DNA of 64,000 nucleotides, taken from Bordetella parapertussis (lineage in GTDB: Bacteria; Pseudomonadota; Gammaproteobacteria; Burkholderiales; Burkholderiaceae_D). Location: the NCBI GenBank assembly GCA_945866125.1, contig CAMBFZ010000002.1, positions 1 through 64,000 on the forward strand, given 5' to 3'. Positions 53,475 through 62,890 of this stretch are shown piece by piece. The position numbers were made by a program, and so were the translations under genes. Below the pieces are notes generated by a model. The model ran no database searches. It saw only the letters and a list, made by a program, of their open reading frames with translations, and had not been told where the DNA came from. Each line of letters opens with the position of its first letter. Within the stretch, counting starts at the first letter, position 1.

Positions 53475-54326
53475 TCAGGCTTTTTTGTAGCGGGTGACTT
53501 GCTGGTGCTGCTCGCCCAGGCCTTCGATGCCAAGACGAATCTCGTCACCGTGCGCCAAAAACTGCGGGGGCTTCATGCCCATGCCCACACCCGGCGGCGT
53601 CCCCGTTGCAATCACATCCCCTGGCATCAGTGTCATGAAACGGCTGAGGTAGCTAACGATTTTAGCGACCGAAAAAATCATCGTGCGGGTGCTACCGGTC
53701 TGGCGGCGCTCGCCGTTGATATCGAGCCACATCGCGAGGCGCTGCGGATTCGGGACTTCGTCACGGGTGACTAACCAAGGACCCACGGGGCCGAAGGTAT
53801 CGCAGCCTTTGCCTTTGTCCCATTGCGGACCACGCTCCAGCTGAAATGCGCGTTCAGACAGATCGTTGACAACGCTGTAGCCGGCCACATAATCAAGTGC
53901 CTGTTTCTCGCTGACGTATTGCGCCTTGGTGCCGATGATGATGCCGAGCTCGACTTCCCAATCGGATTTCTCCGAACCCTTGGGCAGCATCACGGTATCG
54001 TTAGGCCCCGTCAGTGCAGTGACGGCTTTCATGAACACGATAGGCTCAGCCGGAATCGGCATGCCGGATTCAGCCGCATGGTCAGAATAATTGAGACCAA
54101 TGCAGATGAATTTACCGACGTGGGCAATCGGCACGCCAAAGCGCGGTTTGCCTCTTACTGCCGGCAGCTTGGCCGGATTGATCTTGGCTAATTTGGCCAG
54201 GGATTTGTCTGCCAGCTGCAGCGGGCCGATGTCGCTAATCACCCCGGAGAGGTCGCGCAGTTTGCCTTCTGCGTCAATTAGTCCAGGTTTTTCATGACCG
54301 GGGCGGCCGTAACGTACCAGTTTCAT
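53475..54326 (-). CDS. Fumarylacetoacetate hydrolase family protein
   Basis: 283 residues from ATG at 54326 (GGAC upstream). FICIGLNYSDHAAESG, the metal-binding Glu region DWEVELGIIIG, NDLSERAFQ, GPVGPWLVTRDE and VIATGTPPGVGMG are FAH hallmarks. Such enzymes hydrolyse C-C bonds of fumarylpyruvate, acylpyruvates or related compounds; the exact substrate is unclear. Convergent with maiA. Confidence 0.9.
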   Translation of the reverse strand: MKLVRYGRPGHEKPGLIDAEGKLRDLSGVISDIGPLQLADKSLAKLAKINPAKLPAVRGKPRFGVPIAHVGKFICIGLNYSDHAAESGMPIPAEPIVFMKAVTALTGPNDTVMLPKGSEKSDWEVELGIIIGTKAQYVSEKQALDYVAGYSVVNDLSERAFQLERGPQWDKGKGCDTFGPVGPWLVTRDEVPNPQRLAMWLDINGERRQTGSTRTMIFSVAKIVSYLSRFMTLMPGDVIATGTPPGVGMGMKPPQFLAHGDEIRLGIEGLGEQHQQVTRYKKA

Positions 54327-54490
54327 TGTTGTCCTTTTTGGTTTGCATGCGCAGCGCATGGATTAAAACGGGAAAGTTGCCCATCTGAATTATGCCGCTG
54401 TTTTGGAAATTCCAGAAACAGCTTTTCCGGGGGTTTTGCTTGGATTACTATCTTCGCTGGCATTTCAGCCGTCATTTTTCTCGGCAAACC

Positions 54491-54586
54491 ATGAATCGTA
54501 ATAAATTTCACGCAGCGCTTGCCCTCGTCGCGTCGGCGCTTGTCAGCGTGCTGATTATCCGGTGGCTGGTGCGCTGGTTGTTCTGA
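54491..54586 (+). CDS. Possible small membrane protein
   Basis: 31 residues: MNRNKFHAALALVASALV then SVLIIRWLVRWLF. One predicted membrane helix (about residues 8-24) and a basic N-terminus. The ribosome-binding site is weak, and no homologue is recognised. It sits in a 328-bp gap between the FAH gene and the cupin gene. May be non-coding. Confidence 0.3.
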   Translation: MNRNKFHAALALVASALVSVLIIRWLVRWLF

Positions 54587-54655
54587 GCCCAATAACTTGT
54601 GCTATGTTTTCGTATGGCAATTTTATTGCGGCACATTACGAATAAAGGCTCTATT

Positions 54656-55144
54656 ATGCGAAGCAAGCCCCGGTCTCTGATTTATGCGTTCAGTCTGGCG
54701 ACGGCGCTGGTAGGTTCACCAAGTTATTCGGCGCCCAGCGAAAAAGATTTTATTGTCACTCCGCCTGAAAACATCGTCTGGAAAGATGCTGGTAAAGGCG
54801 TCAAAATCGCCCTGATCTTTGGCGACCCTTCCAAGCCTGGTCAATATGTCATCCGGGCTCATTTCCCCCCTGGTGTGATGAGCTCGCCGCATTTTCACGG
54901 CGAAGATCGCCACGTTACCGTCATTCAAGGGACATGGCTGGCCGGTCGCGACGATAGTTGGGACCCGGCCGCTACTGAGCCGCTTAAGGCGGGCAGTTAT
55001 ATGTTTCATCCGGCAGCGGGAGTCCACTACGATGGCGGCGGCGAAGAAGGGGCGATCGTTCAGATCATTGGCATGGGTCCGAGTAAAACCACCTTTTTGT
55101 ATCCGAAAGAAGGGGATTTTGGTAAACCGCACAAGCTCAATTGA
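54656..55144 (+). CDS. Exported cupin-domain protein
   Basis: 162 residues from ATG at 54656 (AAAGG upstream). Signal peptide to about residue 26 (SYSAPS). Cupin motifs: HFHGEDRHVTVIQGTW (metal His and Glu) and HPAAGVHYDGGGEEGAIVQI. Small periplasmic metal-binding protein of unknown function. Its stop overlaps the start of the next gene (TGATG). Confidence 0.8.
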   Translation: MRSKPRSLIYAFSLATALVGSPSYSAPSEKDFIVTPPENIVWKDAGKGVKIALIFGDPSKPGQYVIRAHFPPGVMSSPHFHGEDRHVTVIQGTWLAGRDDSWDPAATEPLKAGSYMFHPAAGVHYDGGGEEGAIVQIIGMGPSKTTFLYPKEGDFGKPHKLN

Positions 55145-55530
55145 TGAAAAAAATTCTCTTGGCTGCGATGCCGTTTTTGATCACTATTCCAGCGCATGCC
55201 GAATGGACCCGCTATGCGCAACTGGCCGAATCGGAGGAATGGTTTGATCCGGCGATTGTCCGTCGTGATCAGGATCGGATCACCTTTTGGACAATGACGA
55301 ATTACACTGCACCGATCACCAGTCTCGAGGGTCAGGAGCTTTTGTCCGAACAGGCGCTGACGACAGTGGACTGCAGCCTGGGCAAAATCGGTTCAGAAAA
55401 AGTGATCAAATACGCAGGTAAAAATGCGCAGGGCGCGATCATTGGGAGCATGGAGACCGCGTTGCGGATGACGAAAGTCGGTGCAAATGCCGCAGACCGC
55501 ATTTTATTAGAAATAATATGCGCCAAATGA
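55144..55530 (+). CDS. Exported small protein, surface-adhesin E-like
   Basis: 128 residues. Signal peptide LLAAMPFLITIPAHA (cut near residue 19), then EWTRYAQLAESEEWFDPAIV, and two Cys (VDCSLG and IICAK) that could form a disulfide. Resembles the surface-adhesin E (PF16747) small periplasmic proteins. Translationally coupled to the cupin gene. Confidence 0.55.
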   Translation: MKKILLAAMPFLITIPAHAEWTRYAQLAESEEWFDPAIVRRDQDRITFWTMTNYTAPITSLEGQELLSEQALTTVDCSLGKIGSEKVIKYAGKNAQGAIIGSMETALRMTKVGANAADRILLEIICAK

Positions 55531-55593
55531 AATGACGATACGTGTCACTGTACATAAAAATCAGACGAATCTTTAACCTAAAAAAACTCTCAC

Positions 55594-56355
55594 ATGACGA
55601 CTACACATACCCGGGTTGCACTCATCACTGGCGCCGGAACTGGCATTGGTAAAGCCGCTGCAAAAGCGCTGCACGGCGCAGGTTATGCGGTGGTGCTCAC
55701 AGGACGCAAGCTCGATAAATTAGAAGCCGCCATGACGGCAATTGGGGCCACGGCCGACAACGCGTTGGCCATTGCTTGCGATGTCGGTAATCCGGATGAG
55801 GTGAAGGCGTTGTTCGCCAGTGTGAAAGCCCGCTTTGGGCGACTTGATGTCTTGTTTAATAACGCCGGCACCGGATCGCCGCCGATACCGGCCGATGAGC
55901 TCACCTATGAGCAATGGATGGCGGTGGTCAACACCAATTTGTGCGGACCATTTTTATGTGCACAAGAAGCGATCCGCATGATGAAATCGCAGTTGCCCAA
56001 GGGCGGTCGCATTATCAATAACGGCTCGATTTCGGCCCATACGCCACGACCTTTTTCTTTGCCGTACACGGCTACTAAGCATGCGATTACAGGAATGACG
56101 AAATCGATCGCGCTGGACTACCGTGCTGATCAGATTGCGTGCAGCCAGATTGATATTGGCAATGCTGCTACCGAAATGACAGACCGTATGGCCGCTGGCA
56201 TCTTGCAAGCCGATGGCTCGACAAAAATAGAGCCGCGAATGAATGTTGATCACGTCGGCGAGGCGGTCTTGCACATTGCGCAGTTGCCGCTGGAGAGCAA
56301 TGTGCTTTTTATGACGATCATGGCGACCAACATGCCTTACGTCGGTCGCGGATAA
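55594..56355 (+). CDS. SDR family oxidoreductase
   Basis: 253 residues. TGAGTGIG (residues 11-18), NNAGTGSPP, catalytic Ser in INNGSISAHT and Tyr-Lys in YTATKHAITG. Classical SDR; substrate unknown. C-terminus has FMTIMATNMPYVGRG shared by an oxidoreductase subgroup. Confidence 0.88.
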   Translation: MTTTHTRVALITGAGTGIGKAAAKALHGAGYAVVLTGRKLDKLEAAMTAIGATADNALAIACDVGNPDEVKALFASVKARFGRLDVLFNNAGTGSPPIPADELTYEQWMAVVNTNLCGPFLCAQEAIRMMKSQLPKGGRIINNGSISAHTPRPFSLPYTATKHAITGMTKSIALDYRADQIACSQIDIGNAATEMTDRMAAGILQADGSTKIEPRMNVDHVGEAVLHIAQLPLESNVLFMTIMATNMPYVGRG

Positions 56356-56388
56356 GGCGTACTTATTTTTGCCGGCGGGCATCCTCTT

Positions 56389-57159
56389 CTAATTGGATCT
56401 CGCCACGCGCAGACCGAAATACGGACTCTTGAGCAAGACACCAAAACGCATGCGGAATGCCGATCGTAGATTGCGTGGAATATTGAACCAAGAGCCGCCC
56501 CGGATTACACGGGACGCGCAATTGCCTTCCTCCCAGGCGATCTGGTTAGACGGCGCGTTGGTGTAGTTTGGGTTCCAGCAGTCTTGCGTCCATTCCCAGA
56601 CGTTGCCGTGCATGTCGTGCAGACCAAATTGGTTGGCTTTTTTCTCGCCGACGGGATGGGCTTGGAGCTGCGAGTTTGCCGCATACCACGCATAGTCAAC
56701 CAGCGTGGAGGAATCTTTATTATCGTAATACTGTGTGGTGCTGCCGGCGCGGGCTGCGTATTCCCATTCGGCTTCCGAGGGAATGCGATAATTTTTACCC
56801 GTCAGTGTGCTTAATTTTTTCACAAACTCTTGGCCCATTTCCCAGGTCACATGATCGACAGGCATCCTGTCGCCGTCATTTTCGCTTGGGTTTTCCCCCA
56901 TTACCGCAACCCACTCGGCCTGAGTTATTTCATATTTTCCCAAGCTGAATGATGGGATCTGCACCGTATGCTGCGGCTTTTCTTTGTCGTTCGTGCTGGC
57001 GTTAGGGTCGTCACGTTCGGTATCGGGTGTGCCCATCATGAAATTACCGGCCGGTATGATGACCATCTCGGGACAGCTTTTGCAGTCTTTGAAAACGGTG
57101 ACAGTGTCCGCCAGCGCGGTCGTAGAAAGAAAACTCAATATAATCCAAATGGAACGCAT
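56389..57159 (-). CDS. Exported formylglycine-generating enzyme-like (SUMF1 fold) protein
   Basis: 256 residues from ATG at 57159 (GGGAG upstream). Signal peptide FLSTTALA, then IPAGNFMMGTPDTE, YEITQAEWVAVMG, IPSEAEWEYAARAGS, GNVWEWTQDCW, RVIRGGSWFN and GLRVAR, the SUMF1 domain pattern. No sulfatase gene is near, so it is more likely a SUMF1-fold protein with a different periplasmic role. Longer upstream frame is not protein-like. Confidence 0.85.
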   Translation of the reverse strand: MRSIWIILSFLSTTALADTVTVFKDCKSCPEMVIIPAGNFMMGTPDTERDDPNASTNDKEKPQHTVQIPSFSLGKYEITQAEWVAVMGENPSENDGDRMPVDHVTWEMGQEFVKKLSTLTGKNYRIPSEAEWEYAARAGSTTQYYDNKDSSTLVDYAWYAANSQLQAHPVGEKKANQFGLHDMHGNVWEWTQDCWNPNYTNAPSNQIAWEEGNCASRVIRGGSWFNIPRNLRSAFRMRFGVLLKSPYFGLRVARSN

Positions 57160-57336
57160 GGATGACTCCCTGTACGGTTTAGATTGTGCGACCGTGCTGC
57201 GAAGAACAGCGGGCGCTGCGTTGGGTAAAATCGGCCTAGCGCACGATGATTGCGGCCGTGCAAGCTGACGAGCCAGATCATCGCACAAAATAGTTTTCGC
57301 CCGCTCCGGGCACTTTATGCAAAGTGAGAATACACG

Positions 57337-57735
57337 ATGGCTGTCACCGGAATGAATCATTTCACTATCGTTACGGATGCCCTTGAAGAAACGGTTCGCT
57401 TTTATCAGGAATTACTGGGACTGACGACGGGCTACCGTCCGCCCATGTCGTTTCCGGGTGCGTGGATGTACTGTCATGAACAGCCTGTCCTGCACATCAT
57501 GGATAAAGGCGCACTGCCTGCTGAAAAAGCGGGAGTATTGGATCACATGGCCTTTTCGGCGACCGGTTTGGCGCGCACGCTGGCGCAACTGAAGTCACGC
57601 GCCTTGCCTTACAACTTGGTACGTCAACAGGAAACCGGTGTGTGGCAATTATTTTTTTACGATCCTAACGGCGCACGCGTTGAACTCGATTTTGACGCCG
57701 GTGAAGAAGAGCAGAGTGTGTCGCCCGCTAGTTGA
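57337..57735 (+). CDS. VOC family (glyoxalase-like) protein
   Basis: 132 residues. Two beta-alpha-beta units: MNHFTIVTDALEETVRFYQELLGL and DHMAFSATGLARTLAQL, ending LFFYDPNGARVELDF. Metal ligands His and Glu are in place. Reaction unknown. Confidence 0.88.
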   Translation: MAVTGMNHFTIVTDALEETVRFYQELLGLTTGYRPPMSFPGAWMYCHEQPVLHIMDKGALPAEKAGVLDHMAFSATGLARTLAQLKSRALPYNLVRQQETGVWQLFFYDPNGARVELDFDAGEEEQSVSPAS

Positions 57736-57786
57736 GGAGAGCACGCCGCCAGCGGCGCGATGAAAGAGAAAAATCTGGCTTGGGTT

Positions 57787-57861
57787 TGGTCCCGCCGACA
57801 GGAATCGAACCTGTATCTAGCGCTTAGGAGGCACTCGTTCTATCCATTGAACTACGGCGAG
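57787..57861 (-). tRNA. tRNA-Arg (anticodon CCT)
   Basis: 75 bases with encoded CCA. Acceptor CTCGCCG pairs with CGGCGGG (one T-G pair), D-arm GTTC..GAAC, anticodon loop CTCCTAA giving CCT, T-arm ACAGG-TTCGATT-CCTGT. Reads AGG codons. Confidence 0.95.
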
Positions 57862-58015
57862 ACGCGCATGCCGCAAAGACACGCCAGCACGGCGAAGATT
57901 ATAGCCCAGACCTATCGTGCTACTGCAGCATGTTAGCGTCAGCGGGCACCAGTCGGTACAATAGTGGCTTCATTTATCTCACGGCAGGGCGTTCAACAAC
58001 AGCCCTCACACACTC

Positions 58016-59923
58016 ATGGCAGTTATTTCTCTCAGCGACGCGCAGCTCGCGTTTGGTCACGTCGCCTTGCTTGATCACACCGAATTCTCAATTGAGATCG
58101 GTGAGCGGGTTGGTTTGATCGGCCGTAACGGCACTGGCAAATCTTCCCTGCTGAAAGTGCTCTCCGGTCTGATCAAGCTTGACGACGGATTGCTGACGAT
58201 GCAGCAAGGCATACGGATTGCCTATGTCGATCAGGAGCCCGTATTTGATCTGGCGATGTCTGTATTTGATACCGTCGCCATGGGCATGGGGAATACGCAA
58301 GCGCTTCTCTCCGAATATGACGGTCTGACGGCACAATTTGGTGGCGACAATGATGATGCGCTGATGGAGCGCATGCAGCAAATACAATCCTTGCTCGATG
58401 TCGTCGACGGCTGGAATCTCAACAACCGGGTTGAGACGACCTTGCATCGACTTAATCTTGACGCCGGCAGCATCATGAATACCCTCTCCGGCGGCATGAA
58501 AAAACGGGTGGCTCTGGCGCGTGCGCTAGTGTCGGCACCAGATGTATTGGTGCTCGATGAGCCAACCAACCATCTTGATTTTTCTTCGATTGCCTGGCTT
58601 GAAGAGCTCTTGCGTGACTTCAAGGGTAGCGTCTTGTTCATTACCCATGATCGCCGTTTTCTTGACAACGTCGCCACCCGGATTATCGAACTCGATCGTG
58701 GACGCCTCTTATCCTACCCGGGTAATTTCACTGCTTATCAGGTCAGAAAGGCAGAGCAACTTGCCATTGAAGATGTTGAAAATGCGAAGTTTGATAAAGT
58801 CCTCGCGCAAGAAGAAGTCTGGATTCGTAAAGGTGTGCAGGCGCGTCGTACACGCAATGAAGGCCGCGTGCGTCAGCTCGAAGCCTTGCGCGAAGAGCGT
58901 AGCCGGCGCCGTGATCAGCAAGGGCAGGTCAAGATGGATCTTGGTGCCGGCGAGCGCTCCGGCAAGATCGTAGCCGAGCTATTGGAGGTCAGTAAAGCCT
59001 ATGGTAGCAAGCAGATTGTGTGTAACTTCAGTGCCACCATCATGCGGGGCGATAAAGTCGGCCTGATAGGTATGAACGGCGCGGGCAAGACCACGCTCTT
59101 GAAGCTGATACTGGGTGAAGAAACACCGGATAGTGGGACCGTGCGTCAGGGTAGCAAGCTACAGGTTGCCTACTTCGATCAGATGCGCGCCCAATTAAAT
59201 GAAGAGGCTAGTCTGGCCGATACGATTGCTCCCGGCAGTGACTGGGTCGAGGTCAATGGGCAACGCAAACACGTGATGACGTATCTGAGCGACTTCCTGT
59301 TTGCTCCCGAGCGTGCCAGGTCGCCAGTCAAATCGCTCTCTGGCGGCGAACGTAACCGGCTGTTGCTCGCGCGTCTGTTTGCTAAGCCGGCCAATGTGCT
59401 CGTGCTTGATGAGCCCACCAATGACCTCGATATTGATACGCTGGAATTGCTCGAGCAACTGTTGGAAGAATATAGCGGTACGGTATTTTTGGTTAGCCAC
59501 GATCGCACTTTTCTCGACAATGTCGTCACGCAGGTGATCGTGGCCGAAGGCGAGGGATTCTGGCGCGAATATGTTGGGGGTTATGCTGATTGGGAGCGGG
59601 TGCGGCAGGTCGCGCGGCCACAAGCTAAAGAGACGATCAAGCCCGAGACCAAGGCGGCGTCACCGGCAGCCGCAGCCGCACTCGCACCGAAGCAAAAAAA
59701 ACTCAGCTTCAAAGAGCAGCGTGAGCTTGAGCAATTGCCGCAGCTGATTGCTGATCTTGAGGCAGAGCAGGCAAGCATTTCGGCCCGGCTGGCTGATCCG
59801 GATCTCTATCAAAAGGCGCCGGAAGAAATGCAAAAGCTCAATCAGCGATTTACCGAGATTGATGCTTTGCTCATCGAGAGTCTTGAAAAATGGGAAACGA
59901 TTGAGGCGCGCGCGAAAGGCTGA
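58016..59923 (+). CDS. uup: ABC-F ATPase (Uup type)
   Basis: 635 residues, no membrane segments. Two ATPase domains: GRNGTGKSS / LSGGMKKRVAL / VLVLDEPTNHLD and GMNGAGKTT / LSGGERNRLLL / VLVLDEPTNDLD. A basic linker (residues ~240-320) and a C-terminal coiled coil (~560-635, KEQRELEQLPQLI) mark Uup. Works on the ribosome or branched DNA. Ends exactly where the convergent sirB1 gene ends. Confidence 0.93.
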   Translation: MAVISLSDAQLAFGHVALLDHTEFSIEIGERVGLIGRNGTGKSSLLKVLSGLIKLDDGLLTMQQGIRIAYVDQEPVFDLAMSVFDTVAMGMGNTQALLSEYDGLTAQFGGDNDDALMERMQQIQSLLDVVDGWNLNNRVETTLHRLNLDAGSIMNTLSGGMKKRVALARALVSAPDVLVLDEPTNHLDFSSIAWLEELLRDFKGSVLFITHDRRFLDNVATRIIELDRGRLLSYPGNFTAYQVRKAEQLAIEDVENAKFDKVLAQEEVWIRKGVQARRTRNEGRVRQLEALREERSRRRDQQGQVKMDLGAGERSGKIVAELLEVSKAYGSKQIVCNFSATIMRGDKVGLIGMNGAGKTTLLKLILGEETPDSGTVRQGSKLQVAYFDQMRAQLNEEASLADTIAPGSDWVEVNGQRKHVMTYLSDFLFAPERARSPVKSLSGGERNRLLLARLFAKPANVLVLDEPTNDLDIDTLELLEQLLEEYSGTVFLVSHDRTFLDNVVTQVIVAEGEGFWREYVGGYADWERVRQVARPQAKETIKPETKAASPAAAAALAPKQKKLSFKEQRELEQLPQLIADLEAEQASISARLADPDLYQKAPEEMQKLNQRFTEIDALLIESLEKWETIEARAKG

Positions 59924-60760
59924 TCAATTCAGCTTGCGTGTCGCTGCGCGCAAGTCAGACAGACGATCTCGCAGCAGTTCGGCATCGGACGCATCCGGGC
60001 ACCGCACCAGATAAGCCTCCAGATCCTGCAATGCCGCCTGCGGACAATCGAGGTTGGCAAAGGCGAGTCCGCGATCACGTCGCTCGCTGATCTCATCGGG
60101 CAAGAGCACCACCAGTCGCTGTTGCACGTTTAAAAATTGCTGCCAGCGCGGTTGTTCAGCATAGAGCGCTTTGAGGTTGCGCAGCATGCGCACCAGAATT
60201 ACCCGCGGTTGCGCGTCCTCGAGCAAACTCGCCATAGGCAAACTGGCGCTGTCTTGCGGTTGAAGAAAATACGGCTCCAGACGTTCTTCGAGCTCCTCGC
60301 GCGAGAGGCTCGCGCCATTGAAAGGATCAAGAATGATGTCACCATTTTTAACCGAGAGCTTCATCAAAAAATGACCAGGAAAAGAAATCCCCCTGACATT
60401 GAGTCCGACTTGCTGTGCGAGCTCCATATAAATAACGGCCAGTGAAATCGGAATCCCGCGACGGCTCAGTAAGACCTTGTGCAGGTAGCTGTTATTCGGA
60501 TCATAGTAATCATTTACGTTACCGGCAAATCCGAGTTCCTGATAGAAAAACTGATTTAATAAGCGCAGCTTGGGAATTTGCCCGACATCAGACGGCAGCC
60601 GGCGCTTGAGTTGAATCGCAAGTTTGTCGAGCTCTACCATGCCGGCCGTCAGGTCGAGTGTAGGGTCCTCATCCTGGGCGATCGACAACGCCGCTTCAAA
60701 CAGCGGAATAGCATCATCTTGCTGTACTAGCGCGGCAAAATAATCCAGAGGCTTGATCAT
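59924..60760 (-). CDS. SirB1 family protein (transglutaminase-like plus TPR)
   Basis: 278 residues. LLNQFFYQELGFAGNVNDYYDPNNSYLHKVL and RRGIPISLAVIYMELAQQVGL belong to the transglutaminase-like core, followed by GHFLMKL and FNGASLSREE; the C-terminus is TPR-like (LAFANLDCPQAALQDLEAY). Function is not settled. Its TGA abuts that of uup with no gap (TGATCA). Confidence 0.87.
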   Translation of the reverse strand: MIKPLDYFAALVQQDDAIPLFEAALSIAQDEDPTLDLTAGMVELDKLAIQLKRRLPSDVGQIPKLRLLNQFFYQELGFAGNVNDYYDPNNSYLHKVLLSRRGIPISLAVIYMELAQQVGLNVRGISFPGHFLMKLSVKNGDIILDPFNGASLSREELEERLEPYFLQPQDSASLPMASLLEDAQPRVILVRMLRNLKALYAEQPRWQQFLNVQQRLVVLLPDEISERRDRGLAFANLDCPQAALQDLEAYLVRCPDASDAELLRDRLSDLRAATRKLN

Positions 60761-60783
60761 CCGTTGGGTCCGCTTTTCACTAA

Positions 60784-62334
60784 TTAATTCGAGATACGCC
60801 TGAAGTCACTAAACCGAAATCCCATCAGTAGCAGCGCACCGAAATAACTGCCGGCACAAGCCAGTATGACTAGCAAGAGCGCGCCGATACGCATCCACGG
60901 TGTTGTCCGCATGGCCAGCCAGTCAAATTGGCTGGCGATACCCCAGCCCGCCATCGCCAGCAAAATGAGGGCAATCGCCAGACGCAGCACAAATATTCCC
61001 CAGCCCGGCTCAGGTCGATAGATACCGCGCGCTTTCAAGATGAAAAACAGGAAGGCGGCATTCAAGGTGGCGGCCAGGCCAATCGACAGGGCTAAGCCAG
61101 CGTGCGCAATCCAGGGAACAAATAATAAATTCATCAGTTGTGTGGCAATCAACACGCCAATGCCGATTTTGACAGGCGTGCGTATATCTTGTTTCGCATA
61201 AAAGCCCGGTGCCAGAATTTTTACCAGGATCAGTCCCATCAGACCTACGCCATACGCCACCAGTGCCCGCGCTGTCATGTCAACTGAATGCGGATCAAAT
61301 TTCCCGTAGTGAAAAAGCGTTGTGGTGATCGGTTCGGATAAGACCATCAGTGCAACGGCTGCCGGCATGGCCAGTAAAAACGTCAGGCGCAAGCCCCAAT
61401 CTAGCAAAGCCGAATACTCTTTCTGGTCGCCGCAGGCATGGGCTTTGGACAAACTGGGCAGCAAAATCGTACCCAGTGCAACGCCCAGCAATCCGGTAGG
61501 AAGCTCCATCAAGCGGTCTGCGTAGGAGAGCCACGAGACGCTGCCGTCGGCCAGATGGGAGGCAATATTGGTATTGATGATGAGGCTGATCTGGGCGACC
61601 GATACGGCAAAGGTCGCCGGCAGCATTTGCTTGAGCACGCGCCGCACGCCCGCGTCGCGCAGGGCGGAAAAAGGGTTCAGGCCAATGCGCGGCAACATGC
61701 CGATCTTGCGTAATGCTGGTATCTGAAACGTCAGTTGCACCAAGCCACCGATAAATACAGCGATGGCAAGTGCATAGACAGGTTGGGCGATGTGCGGTGC
61801 CAGAAACAGCGAGGCAGCGATAAACGTCAGATTTAATAGAACTGGGGTGAATGCCGGCACGCGAAACTCGCGCCAAGTATTGAGAATGCCGCCGGACAGA
61901 GCGACGAGTGACATGAACAAAATATACGGAAACATTATTCGGGTCATGACCACCGACAGGTGCATCGCAGAAGGGTCGCCGGCAAAGCCGCTGGCAATCA
62001 GCAAAACAATCGTGGGGGCGGCAACGATGCCCAAGAGTGAGGTTGCAAGCAAGACCCAGGCAAGGACAGTGGCCACATGATTGATCATCGAGCGCGTCGC
62101 GTCGTCACCTTGCTGATTCTTATACTCGGCCAGAATGGGCACGAATGCCTGCGAAAAAGCGCCCTCAGCAAACAGGCGACGTAATAAATTGGGGATGCGA
62201 AATGCGACAAAAAACGCATCGGTGTAGATGGATGCGCCGAAGGTGCGGGCAATCAATACCTCGCGGACGAGGCCGGTAATCCGGGACAGCATCGTCATAC
62301 CAGAGACGGTGGCAAGCGTTTTGTGCAAGTTCAT
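60784..62334 (-). CDS. murJ: Lipid II flippase MurJ
   Basis: 516 residues, about 14 membrane helices. SRITGLVREVLIARTFGAS, FRIPNLLRRLFAEGAFSQAFVP (in parts), SYADRLMELPTGLLGVALGT and YAKQDIRTPVK are conserved in MurJ. Flips the peptidoglycan precursor across the inner membrane. Divergent from rpsT as in many proteobacteria. Confidence 0.95.
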   Translation of the reverse strand: MNLHKTLATVSGMTMLSRITGLVREVLIARTFGASIYTDAFFVAFRIPNLLRRLFAEGAFSQAFVPILAEYKNQQGDDATRSMINHVATVLAWVLLATSLLGIVAAPTIVLLIASGFAGDPSAMHLSVVMTRIMFPYILFMSLVALSGGILNTWREFRVPAFTPVLLNLTFIAASLFLAPHIAQPVYALAIAVFIGGLVQLTFQIPALRKIGMLPRIGLNPFSALRDAGVRRVLKQMLPATFAVSVAQISLIINTNIASHLADGSVSWLSYADRLMELPTGLLGVALGTILLPSLSKAHACGDQKEYSALLDWGLRLTFLLAMPAAVALMVLSEPITTTLFHYGKFDPHSVDMTARALVAYGVGLMGLILVKILAPGFYAKQDIRTPVKIGIGVLIATQLMNLLFVPWIAHAGLALSIGLAATLNAAFLFFILKARGIYRPEPGWGIFVLRLAIALILLAMAGWGIASQFDWLAMRTTPWMRIGALLLVILACAGSYFGALLLMGFRFSDFRRISN

Positions 62335-62438
62335 GGCGGCTGATTATAGTCGCAGGCGGGCAAGGGTTTCATGGGCGTAGTTTTTAGTTTGATAAAAATT
62401 GGCCGGACGCGGCCCTAATGGCCTTTACAAGGTCTTAT

Positions 62439-62467
62439 TTGCTGCGAAGCCAAAAACCGGATATACT
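62439..62467 (+). promoter_or_regulatory. Candidate promoter of rpsT
   Basis: TTGCTG (62439-62444), 17-bp spacer, TATACT (62462-62467). The -10 is good, the -35 poor. Would start transcription about 60 bases before the rpsT ATG. Confidence 0.45.
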
Positions 62468-62535
62468 CCGCGTTTTCCCAAATTCCGTCCCCGGGCAGTG
62501 TGCCCGGCAGGGCCATCCACCATCAGGAAACAGTA

Positions 62536-62799
62536 ATGGCAAATACCGCACAAGCGCGCAAGCGCGCACGCCAGGCAGTCAAGCTGAACGCGCACAATTC
62601 CAGTCAGCGTTCGACCCTGCGTACCGCAATCAAATCGGTTCGTAAAGCCATCGATGCCGGTGATAAAGCTGCTGCAGCGCTGGTGTTCCAGTCATCGATC
62701 TCGATCATCGATCGTATCGCGGACAAGAAAATTATCCACAAAAACAAAGCAGCTCGTCATAAGAGCCGTCTGTCTGCTGCTCTCAAAGCGCTCGCTTGA
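62536..62799 (+). CDS. rpsT: 30S ribosomal protein S20
   Basis: 87 residues: MANTAQARKRARQAVKLNAH, SQRSTLRTAIKSVRKAI and C-terminal NKAARHKSRLSAALKAL. AGGAAA precedes the ATG at 62536; upstream in-frame codons are not part of S20. Confidence 0.97.
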   Translation: MANTAQARKRARQAVKLNAHNSSQRSTLRTAIKSVRKAIDAGDKAAAALVFQSSISIIDRIADKKIIHKNKAARHKSRLSAALKALA

Positions 62800-62857
62800 T
62801 TGCTTGACGCTGAATGCCTGCGCGGCTTCGGCTGATGTTGCAGGCAAAGTTAGATTG

Positions 62858-62890
62858 AAACCCGCCGAAGGCAAGCCCGGCGGGTTTTTT
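62858..62890 (+). terminator. Terminator of rpsT
   Basis: AAACCCGCCG (62858-62867), 10-base loop, CGGCGGGTTT (62878-62887), T-run to 62890. It touches the stop codon of the convergent DUF192 gene. Confidence 0.9.
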
